From contig NZ_CAMLHO010000014.1 of NCBI RefSeq assembly GCF_946479765.1, positions 17,040-81,039 of the forward strand: 64,000 bases of DNA, read 5' to 3'. This document shows positions 25,758-35,786 of this stretch, one piece after another. The DNA comes from an uncultured Aliivibrio sp. GTDB lineage: Bacteria > Pseudomonadota > Gammaproteobacteria > Enterobacterales > Vibrionaceae. Numbering within the stretch: the first letter of the stretch is position 1; every line of letters begins with the position of its first letter. The position numbers and the translations under genes are program-made. Under the pieces are notes generated by a model. It saw nothing but the letters and a program-made list of their open reading frames with translations. It was not told the DNA's origin and ran no database searches.

Positions 25758-28700
25758 CTAAACCGCTGAGGTAGTATGGCGATTTAACACAGACCTTAAT
25801 TTTAACGGTTTGACTGGCTTTGCAATAAAACCAAAACCATTACTTTTAATACTTTCTAGTAAATCCTCAGTTTTATCTGCACTGATCATTACCCCTTCAA
25901 AGTTATTTCCTAAACGTAAGCGGCATTGTTGTAATACTTCTAATCCGGTTCTGTCGTTATCCAATCGGTAATCTGAGAAGATGACATCGGGTACCCAATC
26001 GTCTTCTAAACAACGTAAACTTCCCATTAAATCTGTCGCAGTTTTTACTTCACAACCCCAACGTTCAAGTAGCGATTCCATGCCAATTAAAATATCTGGT
26101 TCATTGTCCACACACAACACGCGAACCAAACTTAATGGTAATTCCGGCTTTTGGGTTATGGTAGGCGTATCGCTTTCAAGCGCCACACCACGCTCCAATG
26201 TGACAGAAAATACCGAGCCTTTATTCACCCATGAACGCAGAGAAATAGTATGTCCGAGCACATGAGAGATCCCTCTCGCAATCGCTAACCCTAACCCTAA
26301 CCCTTGATCAGCTCTGCTTTGATCGACACGAGTAAATTCTTCAAAAATGGCTTGTTGTTTTTCTGCTGGAATACCAATGCCGCTGTCCCATACATCAAGA
26401 CGAATTTTACCTTCGACTCTTCTGGCACCCAGTACCACTTTACCCTCTGGGTTATATCGAAAGGCGTTGGTTAAGAAGTTCTGTAATACTCGACGTAATA
26501 ATTTCGGATCGGATTCCACCACCACATCAGAATGAATCACTGAAAAATCAATGCCTTGTTGTTTTGCTAACGCACCAAATTCGGCTTCTAAATTAGAGAG
26601 CATATGGTGGAGTGAAAAGCCGTGAACATTAGTTTCTAACTTACCCGCTTCTAAACGAGAAATATCCAATAAATCGCCGATTAACTCTTCTGCCGCCCCT
26701 AATGCACTTTCAATATGCCCTGATATTTTCTTTGTCTCACCGTCTTTAGCGACTTCGCTTAATGAAGACGCAAACAAGCGGGCGGCATTCAAGGGCTGCA
26801 TTAAATCATGACTCACCGCTGCTAATAATCGTGTTTTTGAGTGCGAGGCTTTTTCTGCACTTTGGGTAGCGCCCACCAATCTCTGATTCAATTTTTCTAA
26901 TTCTTTGGTTCGTTCATGCACTCGAAACTCTAGGCTTTCATTGGTTTCTTTTAGGGCTTTTTCTGCCTGTCTAAATATCGTGATGTCCGTAAAGCTCATC
27001 ACAAAACCGCCATTTGGCATCGGGTTCCCTTGCACTTCGATCACCTGTCCATCCGCTCGAATTCGAGAAGACACGTGTCGAGTGCCTCGCTCTAAATGCT
27101 CAACTCGTCGCTTAACGTGCACTTCAGGATCACCCGGCCCACAAAGCCCTTGTTCTGCATTGTGTCGGATAACATCCGCTATCGGACGCCCCACTTGAAT
27201 AAGTCCTGCCGGAAACGTAAATAACTCTAAATAACGCTGATTCCATGCCACTAGCTTCATCTGCTTATCAACCACAGCAATGCCTTGGCTTATGTGTTCA
27301 ATCGCTCCTTGCAATAACCCACGGCTAAAATCATAAAGTTCAGAAGCCTCATCAACAATGGTCGCGACCTCTTCAAGTTGCATATTTCGTCCCTGCAAAG
27401 CAGACGTCAGTACTAAGCGAGAAGAAGAAGCACCAAACACCCCGGCTAAAACTCGCTCGGTATGACGGATTAGTGCAGAGCTTGCTTGTTGCTGCGGGAG
27501 TAATTCTTGATCATGTTGCAGTGAAAACTGACGGAAAGCTTTTTGCGCTCGACGGCGACCAACAAACCGAGAAGCAAGCATTTCGATTTCAGCGACCGTT
27601 ACACGAGTTTGATAAACACTGACATCTTCGTTTTCTGGCAGGGGAGCACCTACAAATACGGCGGCTTGTAAGCGCTCACTTAATGATGCTCGAGTCACCG
27701 AAGACACTAGAATAAATAACACCGCATTTAAACCTAAACTGAGCATCATTCCCCAATCAGCGGTTTTAACCTCTACTATTTGTAACCACTCCGGCGGAGT
27801 AATTAACCATAATAAAAAATTATTTTCAGCCGTCCCTGCTAGTATTTGGGTTTGACTCATAAGAGTAATTACCCACACCAGAAAGCCGATAGTTAATCCT
27901 GCATACACTCCTTTTCTATTTGCATTACGCCAATACAATCCACCAATCAATGCAGGGGAAAATTGAGCGATCGCCGCAAACGCCAATAAGCCAATTACCG
28001 ACAATGATTCAATTGAATCTAATGCTTGATAGAACCCCCACGCCCCAACTAATAATAGAACTATCAACAACCGCCGAATCGTCACTAATAATTTAGAAAA
28101 ATGCCCAAAGGTTCGAGATGTGGTTCTTACTCTACGTAAGAGTAAAGGCAATACTAAATCATTTGAAACCATAATCGCGAGCGCAATGGTCGAAACAATA
28201 ACCATACCACTCGCCGCTGAAGTACCTCCAACAAACGCAAGCAATGCCATGTACTCTGCGCCTACCGACAACGGCACACTAATAACAAAACTATCACTAA
28301 CGCCACCAAAAAGCAGAGCTTGCCCTGCCCATGAGATAGGTAAAACAAATAATCCCATCAATAATAAATAAAGAGGAAAGACCCAACGTGCAGTCCTTAA
28401 GTCTTGCGCTTGTTCATTCTCCACCACTGTTGTGTGGAACTGACGGGGCAAACAAATTATCGCCGCCATCGTTAATAACGTATGAAACAATAAGGTAATT
28501 AAATTGGGCGGTTGGTAGGTGTCTTTTGCTACGGTAATCAGGTCAACCGTTGGCTCTGAATACGCCAAATATAAAATGAATCCACCAACCGAAAGAAAGG
28601 CAACAAGCTTAACAATAGACTCAAATGCCACAGCCATCATCAATCCACGATGATGCTCTGTGGTATCTATATGTCGAGTACCAAATAGAATAGTAAAAAT

Positions 28701-29204
28701 CGCTAATGCACCACCGACAAACCAAGAGATGTGACCATCTTGATACCCTAAATCTTGCGCTAAATTAGGAGCCACAAGATCGAGCCCCATGGTGATCCCT
28801 CTCAGTTGCAGCGCAATATAAGGAAGAATACCAATCACCGCAATGACCGTAATCACACCAGCTAAACCTTGAGATTTACCGTAACGAGCCGCAATAAAAT
28901 CAGCAATGGACGTAATGTGCTCTCGCTTTGCAATCAGAATAATTCGGGCTAAAAAACGCCATGCAAAAACAAACACAAGAATGGGGGCAAGATAAATAGG
29001 AAGAAAAGACCACGGGTTGCTAGTGGCTTGGCCTACCGTGCCATAAAAGGTCCAAGAGGTGCAGTAAACCGCAATAGAAAGACTGTAAATCCACGGGCGA
29101 TAACGCGATAACCACCCTTTTTGACGATCACCATACCAGGCAATTAAAAATAGCAATCCTAAATAAGCCAGCGAAACTGGCACGACGATCCATCCTTGTG
29201 TCAT
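25758..29204 (-). CDS. crbS: CrbS-type hybrid sensor histidine kinase with SLC5 transporter domain
   Basis: An 1148-residue membrane kinase. Order: SLC5/SSS transporter-like module with about 13 helices (1-500), a linker of the STAC type (530-640), PAS (about 650-760, IAVVDKQMKLVAWNQRYLELF), a coiled coil, HisKA with phospho-His799 (AAVSHDLMQPLNAA), HATPase (NFLTNAFRYN, DSGIGIP, GLGLGLAIA) and a C-terminal receiver with Asp1078 (FSDYRLD). V. cholerae CrbS has this plan and with CrbR turns on acs. The substrate sensed through the SLC5 part is not proven. Start 29204 (ATG) follows AAGGA; GTG 29207 is one codon upstream. Confidence 0.92.
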   Translation of the reverse strand: MTQGWIVVPVSLAYLGLLFLIAWYGDRQKGWLSRYRPWIYSLSIAVYCTSWTFYGTVGQATSNPWSFLPIYLAPILVFVFAWRFLARIILIAKREHITSIADFIAARYGKSQGLAGVITVIAVIGILPYIALQLRGITMGLDLVAPNLAQDLGYQDGHISWFVGGALAIFTILFGTRHIDTTEHHRGLMMAVAFESIVKLVAFLSVGGFILYLAYSEPTVDLITVAKDTYQPPNLITLLFHTLLTMAAIICLPRQFHTTVVENEQAQDLRTARWVFPLYLLLMGLFVLPISWAGQALLFGGVSDSFVISVPLSVGAEYMALLAFVGGTSAASGMVIVSTIALAIMVSNDLVLPLLLRRVRTTSRTFGHFSKLLVTIRRLLIVLLLVGAWGFYQALDSIESLSVIGLLAFAAIAQFSPALIGGLYWRNANRKGVYAGLTIGFLVWVITLMSQTQILAGTAENNFLLWLITPPEWLQIVEVKTADWGMMLSLGLNAVLFILVSSVTRASLSERLQAAVFVGAPLPENEDVSVYQTRVTVAEIEMLASRFVGRRRAQKAFRQFSLQHDQELLPQQQASSALIRHTERVLAGVFGASSSRLVLTSALQGRNMQLEEVATIVDEASELYDFSRGLLQGAIEHISQGIAVVDKQMKLVAWNQRYLELFTFPAGLIQVGRPIADVIRHNAEQGLCGPGDPEVHVKRRVEHLERGTRHVSSRIRADGQVIEVQGNPMPNGGFVMSFTDITIFRQAEKALKETNESLEFRVHERTKELEKLNQRLVGATQSAEKASHSKTRLLAAVSHDLMQPLNAARLFASSLSEVAKDGETKKISGHIESALGAAEELIGDLLDISRLEAGKLETNVHGFSLHHMLSNLEAEFGALAKQQGIDFSVIHSDVVVESDPKLLRRVLQNFLTNAFRYNPEGKVVLGARRVEGKIRLDVWDSGIGIPAEKQQAIFEEFTRVDQSRADQGLGLGLAIARGISHVLGHTISLRSWVNKGSVFSVTLERGVALESDTPTITQKPELPLSLVRVLCVDNEPDILIGMESLLERWGCEVKTATDLMGSLRCLEDDWVPDVIFSDYRLDNDRTGLEVLQQCRLRLGNNFEGVMISADKTEDLLESIKSNGFGFIAKPVKPLKLRSVLNRHTTSAV

Positions 29205-29220
29205 CACTCATCCTTGGTGA

Positions 29221-29261
29221 TACCACTCTCAGTTCTGAGCATAAAAAACGCCAGAGTGGTA
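29221..29261 (-). repeat. Inverted repeat in the crbS leader
   Basis: Perfect 9-bp arms TACCACTCT (29221-29229) and AGAGTGGTA (29253-29261), the loop itself containing CTCAG/CTGAG. It starts 16 bases upstream of the crbS start and has no T-run. It may be an operator or leader RNA structure. Confidence 0.55.
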
Positions 29262-29336
29262 CGAATATTCTGTCGCACCAGTCTAACGTTTTATTATTAC
29301 TTCGCTTTTATCCAAGCCAACAAATGTGATTAGGAC

Positions 29337-30482
29337 CTATTTATCTTTTACTTTATCCAGCTTAATCATTAAGGCAAAGGCACCCATCACTGCCATACCC
29401 CAGAAAATATGCGCTCCCCACACTTCATAACCCCAACCACTTAATGTTGTCATTAAGGCAATAAAGGCACCAAGCGGAATCGCATTATATAAGGCTTGTA
29501 GTGGGATCATTTTGTTTTGAGGGAATTTTTGAATGTATTGAATGGCGGCCAAATGTGCCATCGCAAAGGTCACACCATGCAGTGCTTGAACCAATATTAG
29601 TGCCGATAACTCTGTCGTTGCCGCCGTTAATCCCCAGCGGATCATGACACCAACGGCTGCCACTTTAAATAAAGTCGAGACTTTCCATCCCGCGAACAAT
29701 TGTCTGCTAAAAGCAAACACCAACACTTCAGCGACGACACCTAAGCTCCACAAATAACCAATGGTACTTTCTTCATAGCCTGACGCTTTCCAATAAATAG
29801 AGCTGAAACTGTAATACGCGGCATGGCTACCTTGAATTAACGACACCAAAATAATAAATTTTAATACCGGAGCTTCACGAAGTAAGGTCAATAATTTAGG
29901 GCGAGTTTGATCTTCTTCCGAGACTGACACTGGCATTGGATTTGGATTACGCATCACTAAGAATAATGCTGCTAAGATACCGGCAATCGCAGTGTACACA
30001 ATCATGTCGGTGCCAAAGCCTGACACTAGGTAACCCACGACCGTTGAGCCGGCAATAAAACTGACTGAACCCCATAAACGAGTTCGGCCATAATCTAATA
30101 ATTTATTTTTCGCATAATAATTCGTCATTGCATCAGAGAGAGGGATAGCTGGACCACAGGACAAATTAAACAACACGGTGACAAATGCCATCCACCAGAA
30201 GTTGCCGCCATTAATAAGAAACAACCCAAGTGCAATCAAGGAGGCAAACGTTAATGCGCGCAGGGCTGGAATTAAATATTCAACTTTATGCAAGCGAGGA
30301 GTGATCACTAAGTTCGCCACACAACGCGTCGCAAATCCCAAACCAATTAAAACACCAATATCTCCTGCTGATACCCCTTGGTCGGCAAACCACAGCGCCC
30401 AAAAAGGCAAATACACACCATAGGCAAAAAAGAACCCACCAAAATATTGAGAGATCCAAGCAAAGGGAGAAACGCTTACCAT
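29337..30482 (-). CDS. MFS transporter, HcaT-like
   Basis: A 381-residue permease with 12 predicted helices, close in plan to E. coli HcaT (379 residues, a putative 3-phenylpropionate transporter): the segments KLLDYGRTRLWGSVSFI, QGSHAAYYSFSSIYW and SLGVVAEVLVFAFS match it. The substrate here is unknown. ATG 30482 is chosen because it gives the HcaT-like start MVSVSPFAWISQYFGGFFF and has GGA upstream; ATG 30518 and a start at 30572 would add residues with no homologue. It lies downstream of the crbS start region on the same strand, and divergent from the DUF294 gene. Confidence 0.85.
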   Translation of the reverse strand: MVSVSPFAWISQYFGGFFFAYGVYLPFWALWFADQGVSAGDIGVLIGLGFATRCVANLVITPRLHKVEYLIPALRALTFASLIALGLFLINGGNFWWMAFVTVLFNLSCGPAIPLSDAMTNYYAKNKLLDYGRTRLWGSVSFIAGSTVVGYLVSGFGTDMIVYTAIAGILAALFLVMRNPNPMPVSVSEEDQTRPKLLTLLREAPVLKFIILVSLIQGSHAAYYSFSSIYWKASGYEESTIGYLWSLGVVAEVLVFAFSRQLFAGWKVSTLFKVAAVGVMIRWGLTAATTELSALILVQALHGVTFAMAHLAAIQYIQKFPQNKMIPLQALYNAIPLGAFIALMTTLSGWGYEVWGAHIFWGMAVMGAFALMIKLDKVKDK

Positions 30483-30624
30483 GACAATGTCCAAAGGGAA
30501 TAAAAAAGAGACACTCATTATGGCACTGTATTTGTTTATAAAAAGGGAAAACAAAACAGAAGAAAACTGCACCTTTTAAAATGTGACTTCGCCTTCAAAT
30601 TTCACACCTTTTATGAAAATCCTA

Positions 30625-30634
30625 GACTAAAGTC
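30625..30634 (+). promoter_or_regulatory. Acetate-cluster motif, copy 2 (DUF294 promoter)
   Basis: GACTAAAGTC, a perfect interrupted palindrome, 62 bases before the DUF294 gene ATG. The same sequence occurs before acs and, with one change, before the symporter pair. Confidence 0.55.
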
Positions 30635-30696
30635 GTCTTCATTCTTATCTAATTTTTGGGGAAAATCAGATAAAATAATTATGAAAGGATGGGGTT

Positions 30697-32529
30697 ATGC
30701 CAAGTGAACTCAATTTCTCAATTGCTCCATTCAATCTTCTAACGGTAAAACAGAAAAATCTACTCGCCCAGCATGTTGATATAATCTATTTTCGTTCCGG
30801 TGATATTATTTTGCATGAAGGGCAATCAACAGAGAGCTTATTCATCATAATTAAAGGCGTTGCGGAGGAACGTTCTAATGACAGCGGTGAGGTTTATGCA
30901 CACTACACTAATGATGATATTTTTGATGTTAGATCTCAATTAGAGCAGTCTGTAAAACACAGCTATCACGCCCTTGAAGACACCTTATGCCATCTTATTC
31001 CTCGTGATATTTTTACCTCTATTTATCATGATAATAAAGATTTTTCTGCCTATTTTAACAGTAGCTTGGCAACCCGTAAGGCACTTCTCACTCAAGCTCA
31101 TCAACAGCAAAACTTAGCGGAGTTTATTCTCACCAAAATAGATAACGAAACCATTCAACCCAGTTTAGTTGTTGATTGGAATACCTCATTAAAACAGGTG
31201 ACCCATTTACTTAAAGAACATAATGTCGACGCCCTCTTTGTCGAACTCAACCAATATGATCCAAGGCATAAAGCAAATCAACATCAACTCCCCATAGGCA
31301 TTATTACTCGTACCGATTTATTGCACGCATTAGTTCTCGATAACCACCAACCCAATCATCCTGTGGGGCCAATTGCCACCTACCCAATCGTACATATTCA
31401 AAAGCATGATTACCTTTTTAACGCCATGACACTAATGACTCGCCGCCATATAAAAAGAGTTGCCGTGTTGGAAAAGGATCAATTGATCGGCATGTTGGAC
31501 ATGACACAAGTATTGAGTCTTTTTTCTACTCACTCTCATGTGCTAACACTGCGTATTGCCCGAGCGCAAAGCATTGATGAATTAGCAATTGCTGCCAACA
31601 GTCAAACACAGTTAATCGAAACCTTAATGAATAATGGCATTCGTACCCGATTTATTATGGAGCTTATCTCAACCGTTAATGAACAGATTATAGAAAAAGC
31701 CTTTAGTTTGATCGTCCCTAAAAGTCTGCATGATCATTGCTGCTTGATCGTGATGGGATCAGAAGGAAGAGGCGAACAAATTCTTAAAACCGATCAAGAC
31801 AATGCCTTAATCATTAAAGAAGGATTGGAGTGGCATCAATGCCATGAACTGATGAAGAAGTTCACTCACACCCTGCTGCAGCTAGGCTATCCATTATGCA
31901 AAGGGAATATCATGGTCAGCAATGCGCATTGGGTAAAAACTGAACGTGAATGGCAACATTACATCACCAAATTAAGCACCGAATATAACGGTGAAAACAT
32001 GATGCACCTTGCTATTTTATCGGATGCTCATGCCGTTGCGGGAAATCATCAATTACTTTCTCCTCTAAAACATTTATTAACTCAGAAGATGCAAGAAAAT
32101 GAGCTCGCACTCAGTATCTTTGTCCGCCCTGCATTGCAATTTATTGTGCCATTAACTCTATTCGGAAAAGTAAAAAAGAAAAAAGAAGGGATCGATATCA
32201 AACAAGGTGGGATTTTCCCAATTGTTCACGGTATTCGCGCACTATCCTTAGAGCAAGGCATAGAAAAAACCAATACCTTCCAACGCATTGAAGAGTTAAA
32301 TCAGCGTAATGTATTAGAACACTCGACAGCAGATAATTTAACAGAAGCGTTAAAACTGTTTTTTAAATGGCGACTTCGTCATCAACTACAAGAGAGTAGA
32401 AATAGACAATCTAACTACATTCATCTTGAACAGCTTGATAGAACAGAGCGAGATTTATTGCGTCATAGCTTACATGTCGTGAAGAAATTTAAAGAATGGC
32501 TTGGCTACCATTATCAAATAAGGGATTAA
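30697..32529 (+). CDS. cNMP-binding/CBS/DUF294 nucleotidyltransferase protein
   Basis: A 610-residue cytoplasmic protein with a cyclic-nucleotide-binding-like domain (10-130, FRSGDIILHEGQSTESLFIIIKG), two CBS motifs (about 145-280), a DUF294 nucleotidyltransferase-like domain with the GS signature at 354-355 followed by Asp residues (MGSEGRGEQILKTDQDNALI), and a DUF294 C-terminal helical domain. GlnD-type uridylyltransferases share this core, so a nucleotidyl-transfer or sensing role is likely, but the target is unknown. A DEDDh exonuclease follows 3 bases after, then acs. It carries the same promoter palindrome as acs, which suggests a regulatory job in acetate metabolism. Confidence 0.9.
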   Translation: MPSELNFSIAPFNLLTVKQKNLLAQHVDIIYFRSGDIILHEGQSTESLFIIIKGVAEERSNDSGEVYAHYTNDDIFDVRSQLEQSVKHSYHALEDTLCHLIPRDIFTSIYHDNKDFSAYFNSSLATRKALLTQAHQQQNLAEFILTKIDNETIQPSLVVDWNTSLKQVTHLLKEHNVDALFVELNQYDPRHKANQHQLPIGIITRTDLLHALVLDNHQPNHPVGPIATYPIVHIQKHDYLFNAMTLMTRRHIKRVAVLEKDQLIGMLDMTQVLSLFSTHSHVLTLRIARAQSIDELAIAANSQTQLIETLMNNGIRTRFIMELISTVNEQIIEKAFSLIVPKSLHDHCCLIVMGSEGRGEQILKTDQDNALIIKEGLEWHQCHELMKKFTHTLLQLGYPLCKGNIMVSNAHWVKTEREWQHYITKLSTEYNGENMMHLAILSDAHAVAGNHQLLSPLKHLLTQKMQENELALSIFVRPALQFIVPLTLFGKVKKKKEGIDIKQGGIFPIVHGIRALSLEQGIEKTNTFQRIEELNQRNVLEHSTADNLTEALKLFFKWRLRHQLQESRNRQSNYIHLEQLDRTERDLLRHSLHVVKKFKEWLGYHYQIRD

Positions 32530-32532
32530 CCA

Positions 32533-33174
32533 ATGAACATTCTGCAACGATTATGGTGGCAATATAAATTACCCAACCACCCTCATCACAACCTTTTTGA
32601 CCAATACCAAGGAGATGAGTTGGTCTCTATTGATTGTGAAACCACCAGCCTTGACCCAAATCACGCAGAAATCGTTTCTATTGCAGCCATTAAAATTCAA
32701 CATAATCGAATATTAACCAGTAAAACGATTCATTTAAAACTGACGCCTCCACAAAGTTTAACCTCCGATTCAATTAAAATTCATCACCTTCGCCATCAAG
32801 ATTTAACCCATGGCCTTTCAGAAAAAGAAGCGATCACTCAACTTATTCAATTTATTGGCAATAGACCCATCGTGGGTTATCACATTCGCTATGATAAAAA
32901 AATATTAGACCGTGTCTGTTTGCGTCATTTATCTCACCCTCTACCAAACCGCTTAATTGAGGTGAGTTACCTATATCATCATAAATTAGAAAAATTACTC
33001 CCTAACGCGTATTACGACCTCAGTATTGACGCGATCTCCCGACATTTAGACCTACCACAGGCAGAGCGCCATGACGCACTTGAAGATGCGATTGCCGCAG
33101 CCCTAATTTATGTTCGCTTAACTTATGGCGATTTTCCTGATCTACCTAAAATACGAAATGCTCACCGTTACTGA
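32533..33174 (+). CDS. DEDDh 3'-5' exonuclease (DnaQ-like)
   Basis: A 213-residue nuclease of the Pol III epsilon superfamily. Motif I is SIDCETTSLDP (Asp and Glu metal ligands), motif II is GYHIRYDKKILDR and motif III is RHDALEDAIAAAL with the His and final Asp of the DEDDh type. It is not the replicative DnaQ: it lacks a polymerase-binding tail. It starts 3 bases after the DUF294 gene with AAGGGA before it, so the two are translationally linked. Pairs of DUF294 and DnaQ-like genes near acetate genes occur in other gammaproteobacteria; the substrate is unknown. Confidence 0.9.
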   Translation: MNILQRLWWQYKLPNHPHHNLFDQYQGDELVSIDCETTSLDPNHAEIVSIAAIKIQHNRILTSKTIHLKLTPPQSLTSDSIKIHHLRHQDLTHGLSEKEAITQLIQFIGNRPIVGYHIRYDKKILDRVCLRHLSHPLPNRLIEVSYLYHHKLEKLLPNAYYDLSIDAISRHLDLPQAERHDALEDAIAAALIYVRLTYGDFPDLPKIRNAHRY

Positions 33175-33233
33175 TCTGCCTCTCAAAAATCAACACTCAT
33201 TGCTCTGAAAATTCAGTCAACCCTTATTTCTCT

Positions 33234-33243
33234 GACTAAAGTC
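33234..33243 (+). promoter_or_regulatory. Acetate-cluster motif, copy 3 (acs promoter)
   Basis: GACTAAAGTC, identical to the copy before the DUF294 gene, 135 bases upstream of the acs ATG. Candidate CrbR site. Confidence 0.55.
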
Positions 33244-33378
33244 TAATTGTTGAAAAGCCATTTCTAACCGACAGTACTATCAACCCTACTAATAAAAAAG
33301 CAGAACCAATGAAGGTGCTGCCATAAAATCCAGCGACACACCAACAGGATATTTGCTGTATTCACAAGGAGAACAAAC

Positions 33379-35328
33379 ATGAGTGACATTCACGTATACC
33401 CAGTCAATCAATACATCGTAAAAAATGCCCATGCAGATGAAGATAAATATCGTGAAATGTACCAGCAGTCCGTTATTAACTCTGAAGGTTTTTGGCGCGA
33501 ACATGGACAAATAGTCGATTGGATGACTCCTTACACTAAAGTAAAAAATACGTCTTTTGATACTGGCCACGTAGATATCAAATGGTTTGAAGATGGCGAA
33601 TTAAATGTCTCTGCAAACTGTATTGATCGCCATCTTGCAACCCGTGGTGATGAAGTCGCTATTATTTGGGAAGGTGACGATCCACAAGATGATGCATCAA
33701 TTACCTTCAATGAGCTGCACGAACAAGTGTGTAAATTTTCTAATGCACTGAAAAGCCAAGGCGTACGTAAAGGTGATGTGGTATGTATTTATATGCCAAT
33801 GGTCGCTGAAGCCGCCGTTGCCATGCTTGCCTGTACTCGTATTGGTGCGGTTCACACTGTTGTCTTTGGTGGCTTCTCTCCAGAAGCATTGGCGGGTCGA
33901 ATCGTTGATTCAGATGCGAAAGTCGTGATTACCGCCGATGAAGGCGTTCGTGGCGGTCGTACCGTACCTCTAAAGAAAAACGTCGACGATGCATTAAATA
34001 ACCCTGAAGTAACAACCATTGAAAAAGTCGTTGTATTCCAACGCACCGGTAATGATATTGATTGGAATGAAGAACGCGATGTATGGTGGCATGAAGCAAC
34101 AGCCGTAGCATCTGCGCATTGTAAACCAGAAGCCATGAACGCAGAAGACCCTCTTTTTATTCTTTATACCTCAGGGTCAACAGGTAAACCAAAAGGCGTA
34201 TTACACACCACAGGTGGTTACCTTGTTTATGCCACAATGACCTTTAAATACATTTTTGATTATCAAGAAGGCGAAGTCTTTTGGTGTACCGCTGATGTAG
34301 GTTGGATCACTGGCCATACTTATTTAATCTACGGACCTCTCGCTAATGGCGCAAAAACCATTCTGTTTGAAGGTGTACCAAACTACCCAAGCACTAGCCG
34401 TATGAGTGAAGTGGTTGATAAACATAATGTAAATATTCTTTATACTGCCCCAACCGCTATCCGAGCATTAATGGCTCATGGTAATGACGCAGTAGAAGGC
34501 ACATCAAGATCCTCATTACGAGTCATGGGCTCAGTAGGTGAGCCAATTAACCCTGAAGCATGGGAATGGTATTACAACACCATTGGTGATGCTCGTTGCC
34601 CAATCGTTGATACGTGGTGGCAAACTGAAACTGGCGGGATCTTAATCTCTCCTCTTCCTGGTGCAACCGCATTAAAACCAGGATCGGCAACTCGACCATT
34701 CTTTGGTGTTCAACCTGCTTTGGTTGATAACATGGGTAACTTTATTGAAGGCGCTGCTGATGGTAACTTAGTTATTACCGATTCTTGGCCGGGACAAATG
34801 CGTACTATTTATGGCGATCATGAGCGTTTTGAACAAACCTATTTCTCAACCTTTAAAGGCATGTATTTCACCAGTGATGGCGCTCGACGAGATGACGACG
34901 GTTACTACTGGATAACAGGTCGTGTTGATGATGTGCTCAATGTGTCTGGTCACCGAATGGGAACCGCTGAAGTTGAGTCAGCCTTAGTCGCTTTTGATAA
35001 AATAGCAGAAGCCGCGATTGTTGGCGTTCCTCATGATATTAAAGGACAAGCCATTTATGCCTACATCACGCTAAACTCTGGTGAAATACCAAGTGCTGAA
35101 CTGCATAAAGAAGTAAAAGATTGGGTAAGAAAAGAAATTGGACCGATTGCCACCCCTGATTTCTTACACTGGACCGACTCATTACCAAAAACACGTTCAG
35201 GAAAAATCATGCGTCGTATTCTTCGTAAAATTGCCACTGGTGATACCTCTAATCTAGGAGACACCTCCACACTGGCCGATCCAAGCGTGGTTGATAAACT
35301 AATTGAAGAACAAAGAAAAATCGCTTAA
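33379..35328 (+). CDS. acs: Acetyl-CoA synthetase
   Basis: Activates acetate to acetyl-CoA via acetyl-AMP, the high-affinity acetate scavenging enzyme. The 649 residues match E. coli Acs (652). Seen are the P-loop [19 protein letters not shown], the hinge/A8 region [15 protein letters not shown] and the acetylation-controlled Lys609 in [18 protein letters not shown] precedes the ATG. In V. cholerae acs is the main CrbR target; here crbR, crbS and the symporter lie within 11 kb. A leader of about 135 bases carries the GACTAAAGTC palindrome. Confidence 0.97.
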   Translation: MSDIHVYPVNQYIVKNAHADEDKYREMYQQSVINSEGFWREHGQIVDWMTPYTKVKNTSFDTGHVDIKWFEDGELNVSANCIDRHLATRGDEVAIIWEGDDPQDDASITFNELHEQVCKFSNALKSQGVRKGDVVCIYMPMVAEAAVAMLACTRIGAVHTVVFGGFSPEALAGRIVDSDAKVVITADEGVRGGRTVPLKKNVDDALNNPEVTTIEKVVVFQRTGNDIDWNEERDVWWHEATAVASAHCKPEAMNAEDPLFILYTSGSTGKPKGVLHTTGGYLVYATMTFKYIFDYQEGEVFWCTADVGWITGHTYLIYGPLANGAKTILFEGVPNYPSTSRMSEVVDKHNVNILYTAPTAIRALMAHGNDAVEGTSRSSLRVMGSVGEPINPEAWEWYYNTIGDARCPIVDTWWQTETGGILISPLPGATALKPGSATRPFFGVQPALVDNMGNFIEGAADGNLVITDSWPGQMRTIYGDHERFEQTYFSTFKGMYFTSDGARRDDDGYYWITGRVDDVLNVSGHRMGTAEVESALVAFDKIAEAAIVGVPHDIKGQAIYAYITLNSGEIPSAELHKEVKDWVRKEIGPIATPDFLHWTDSLPKTRSGKIMRRILRKIATGDTSNLGDTSTLADPSVVDKLIEEQRKIA

Positions 35329-35383
35329 ATAAGTAGATTGGTCAATACCAACCGATAGAGTAAAAACTCTTATGAATGAAAAA

Positions 35384-35415
35384 AGCCGCTATTATCCTTA
35401 ATAACGGCTTTTTTC
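35384..35415 (+). terminator. Intrinsic terminator after acs
   Basis: AGCCG (35384-35388) with CGGCT (35405-35409) outside a second TATTA/TAATA helix, T-run after it. Confidence 0.85.
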
Positions 35416-35786
35416 TTGTGACTTCTAGCCCAAATTGACAGAACTTTTATTTCTTTCCTTTCTCTCTGCTAATAAACAAAATTAAAAACTGTATAATTGT
35501 TCCACACGTTAGAAGTATTTGTTAACTAACAGATAAAATAACTGAACTTAACTTATCTCTTTCAGTTCTAATTATCATAATTTAGCCAAAATATATTTTA
35601 TTGCCTAAGCAAACAATGCAACTTAGAGCTGATAAGACCAGTATTTTGCTGCGATTTGCTGTGATATTGTCTATAATTGCTTTTTATGATCATTCGCAAG
35701 ACAAAAATTGCAAAAGCTCATCAAATCTACTATAAAAGATGTGTTTTTTTTACTTTAACCGTAAAAACAAGGAATTTAGCATCACA
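35416..35786 (+). promoter_or_regulatory. Intergenic region upstream of aroQ
   Basis: About 370 AT-rich bases with no gene. A TATAAT at 35672-35677 is the best -10 for aroQ-accB-accC; the -35 is unclear. Confidence 0.5.
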
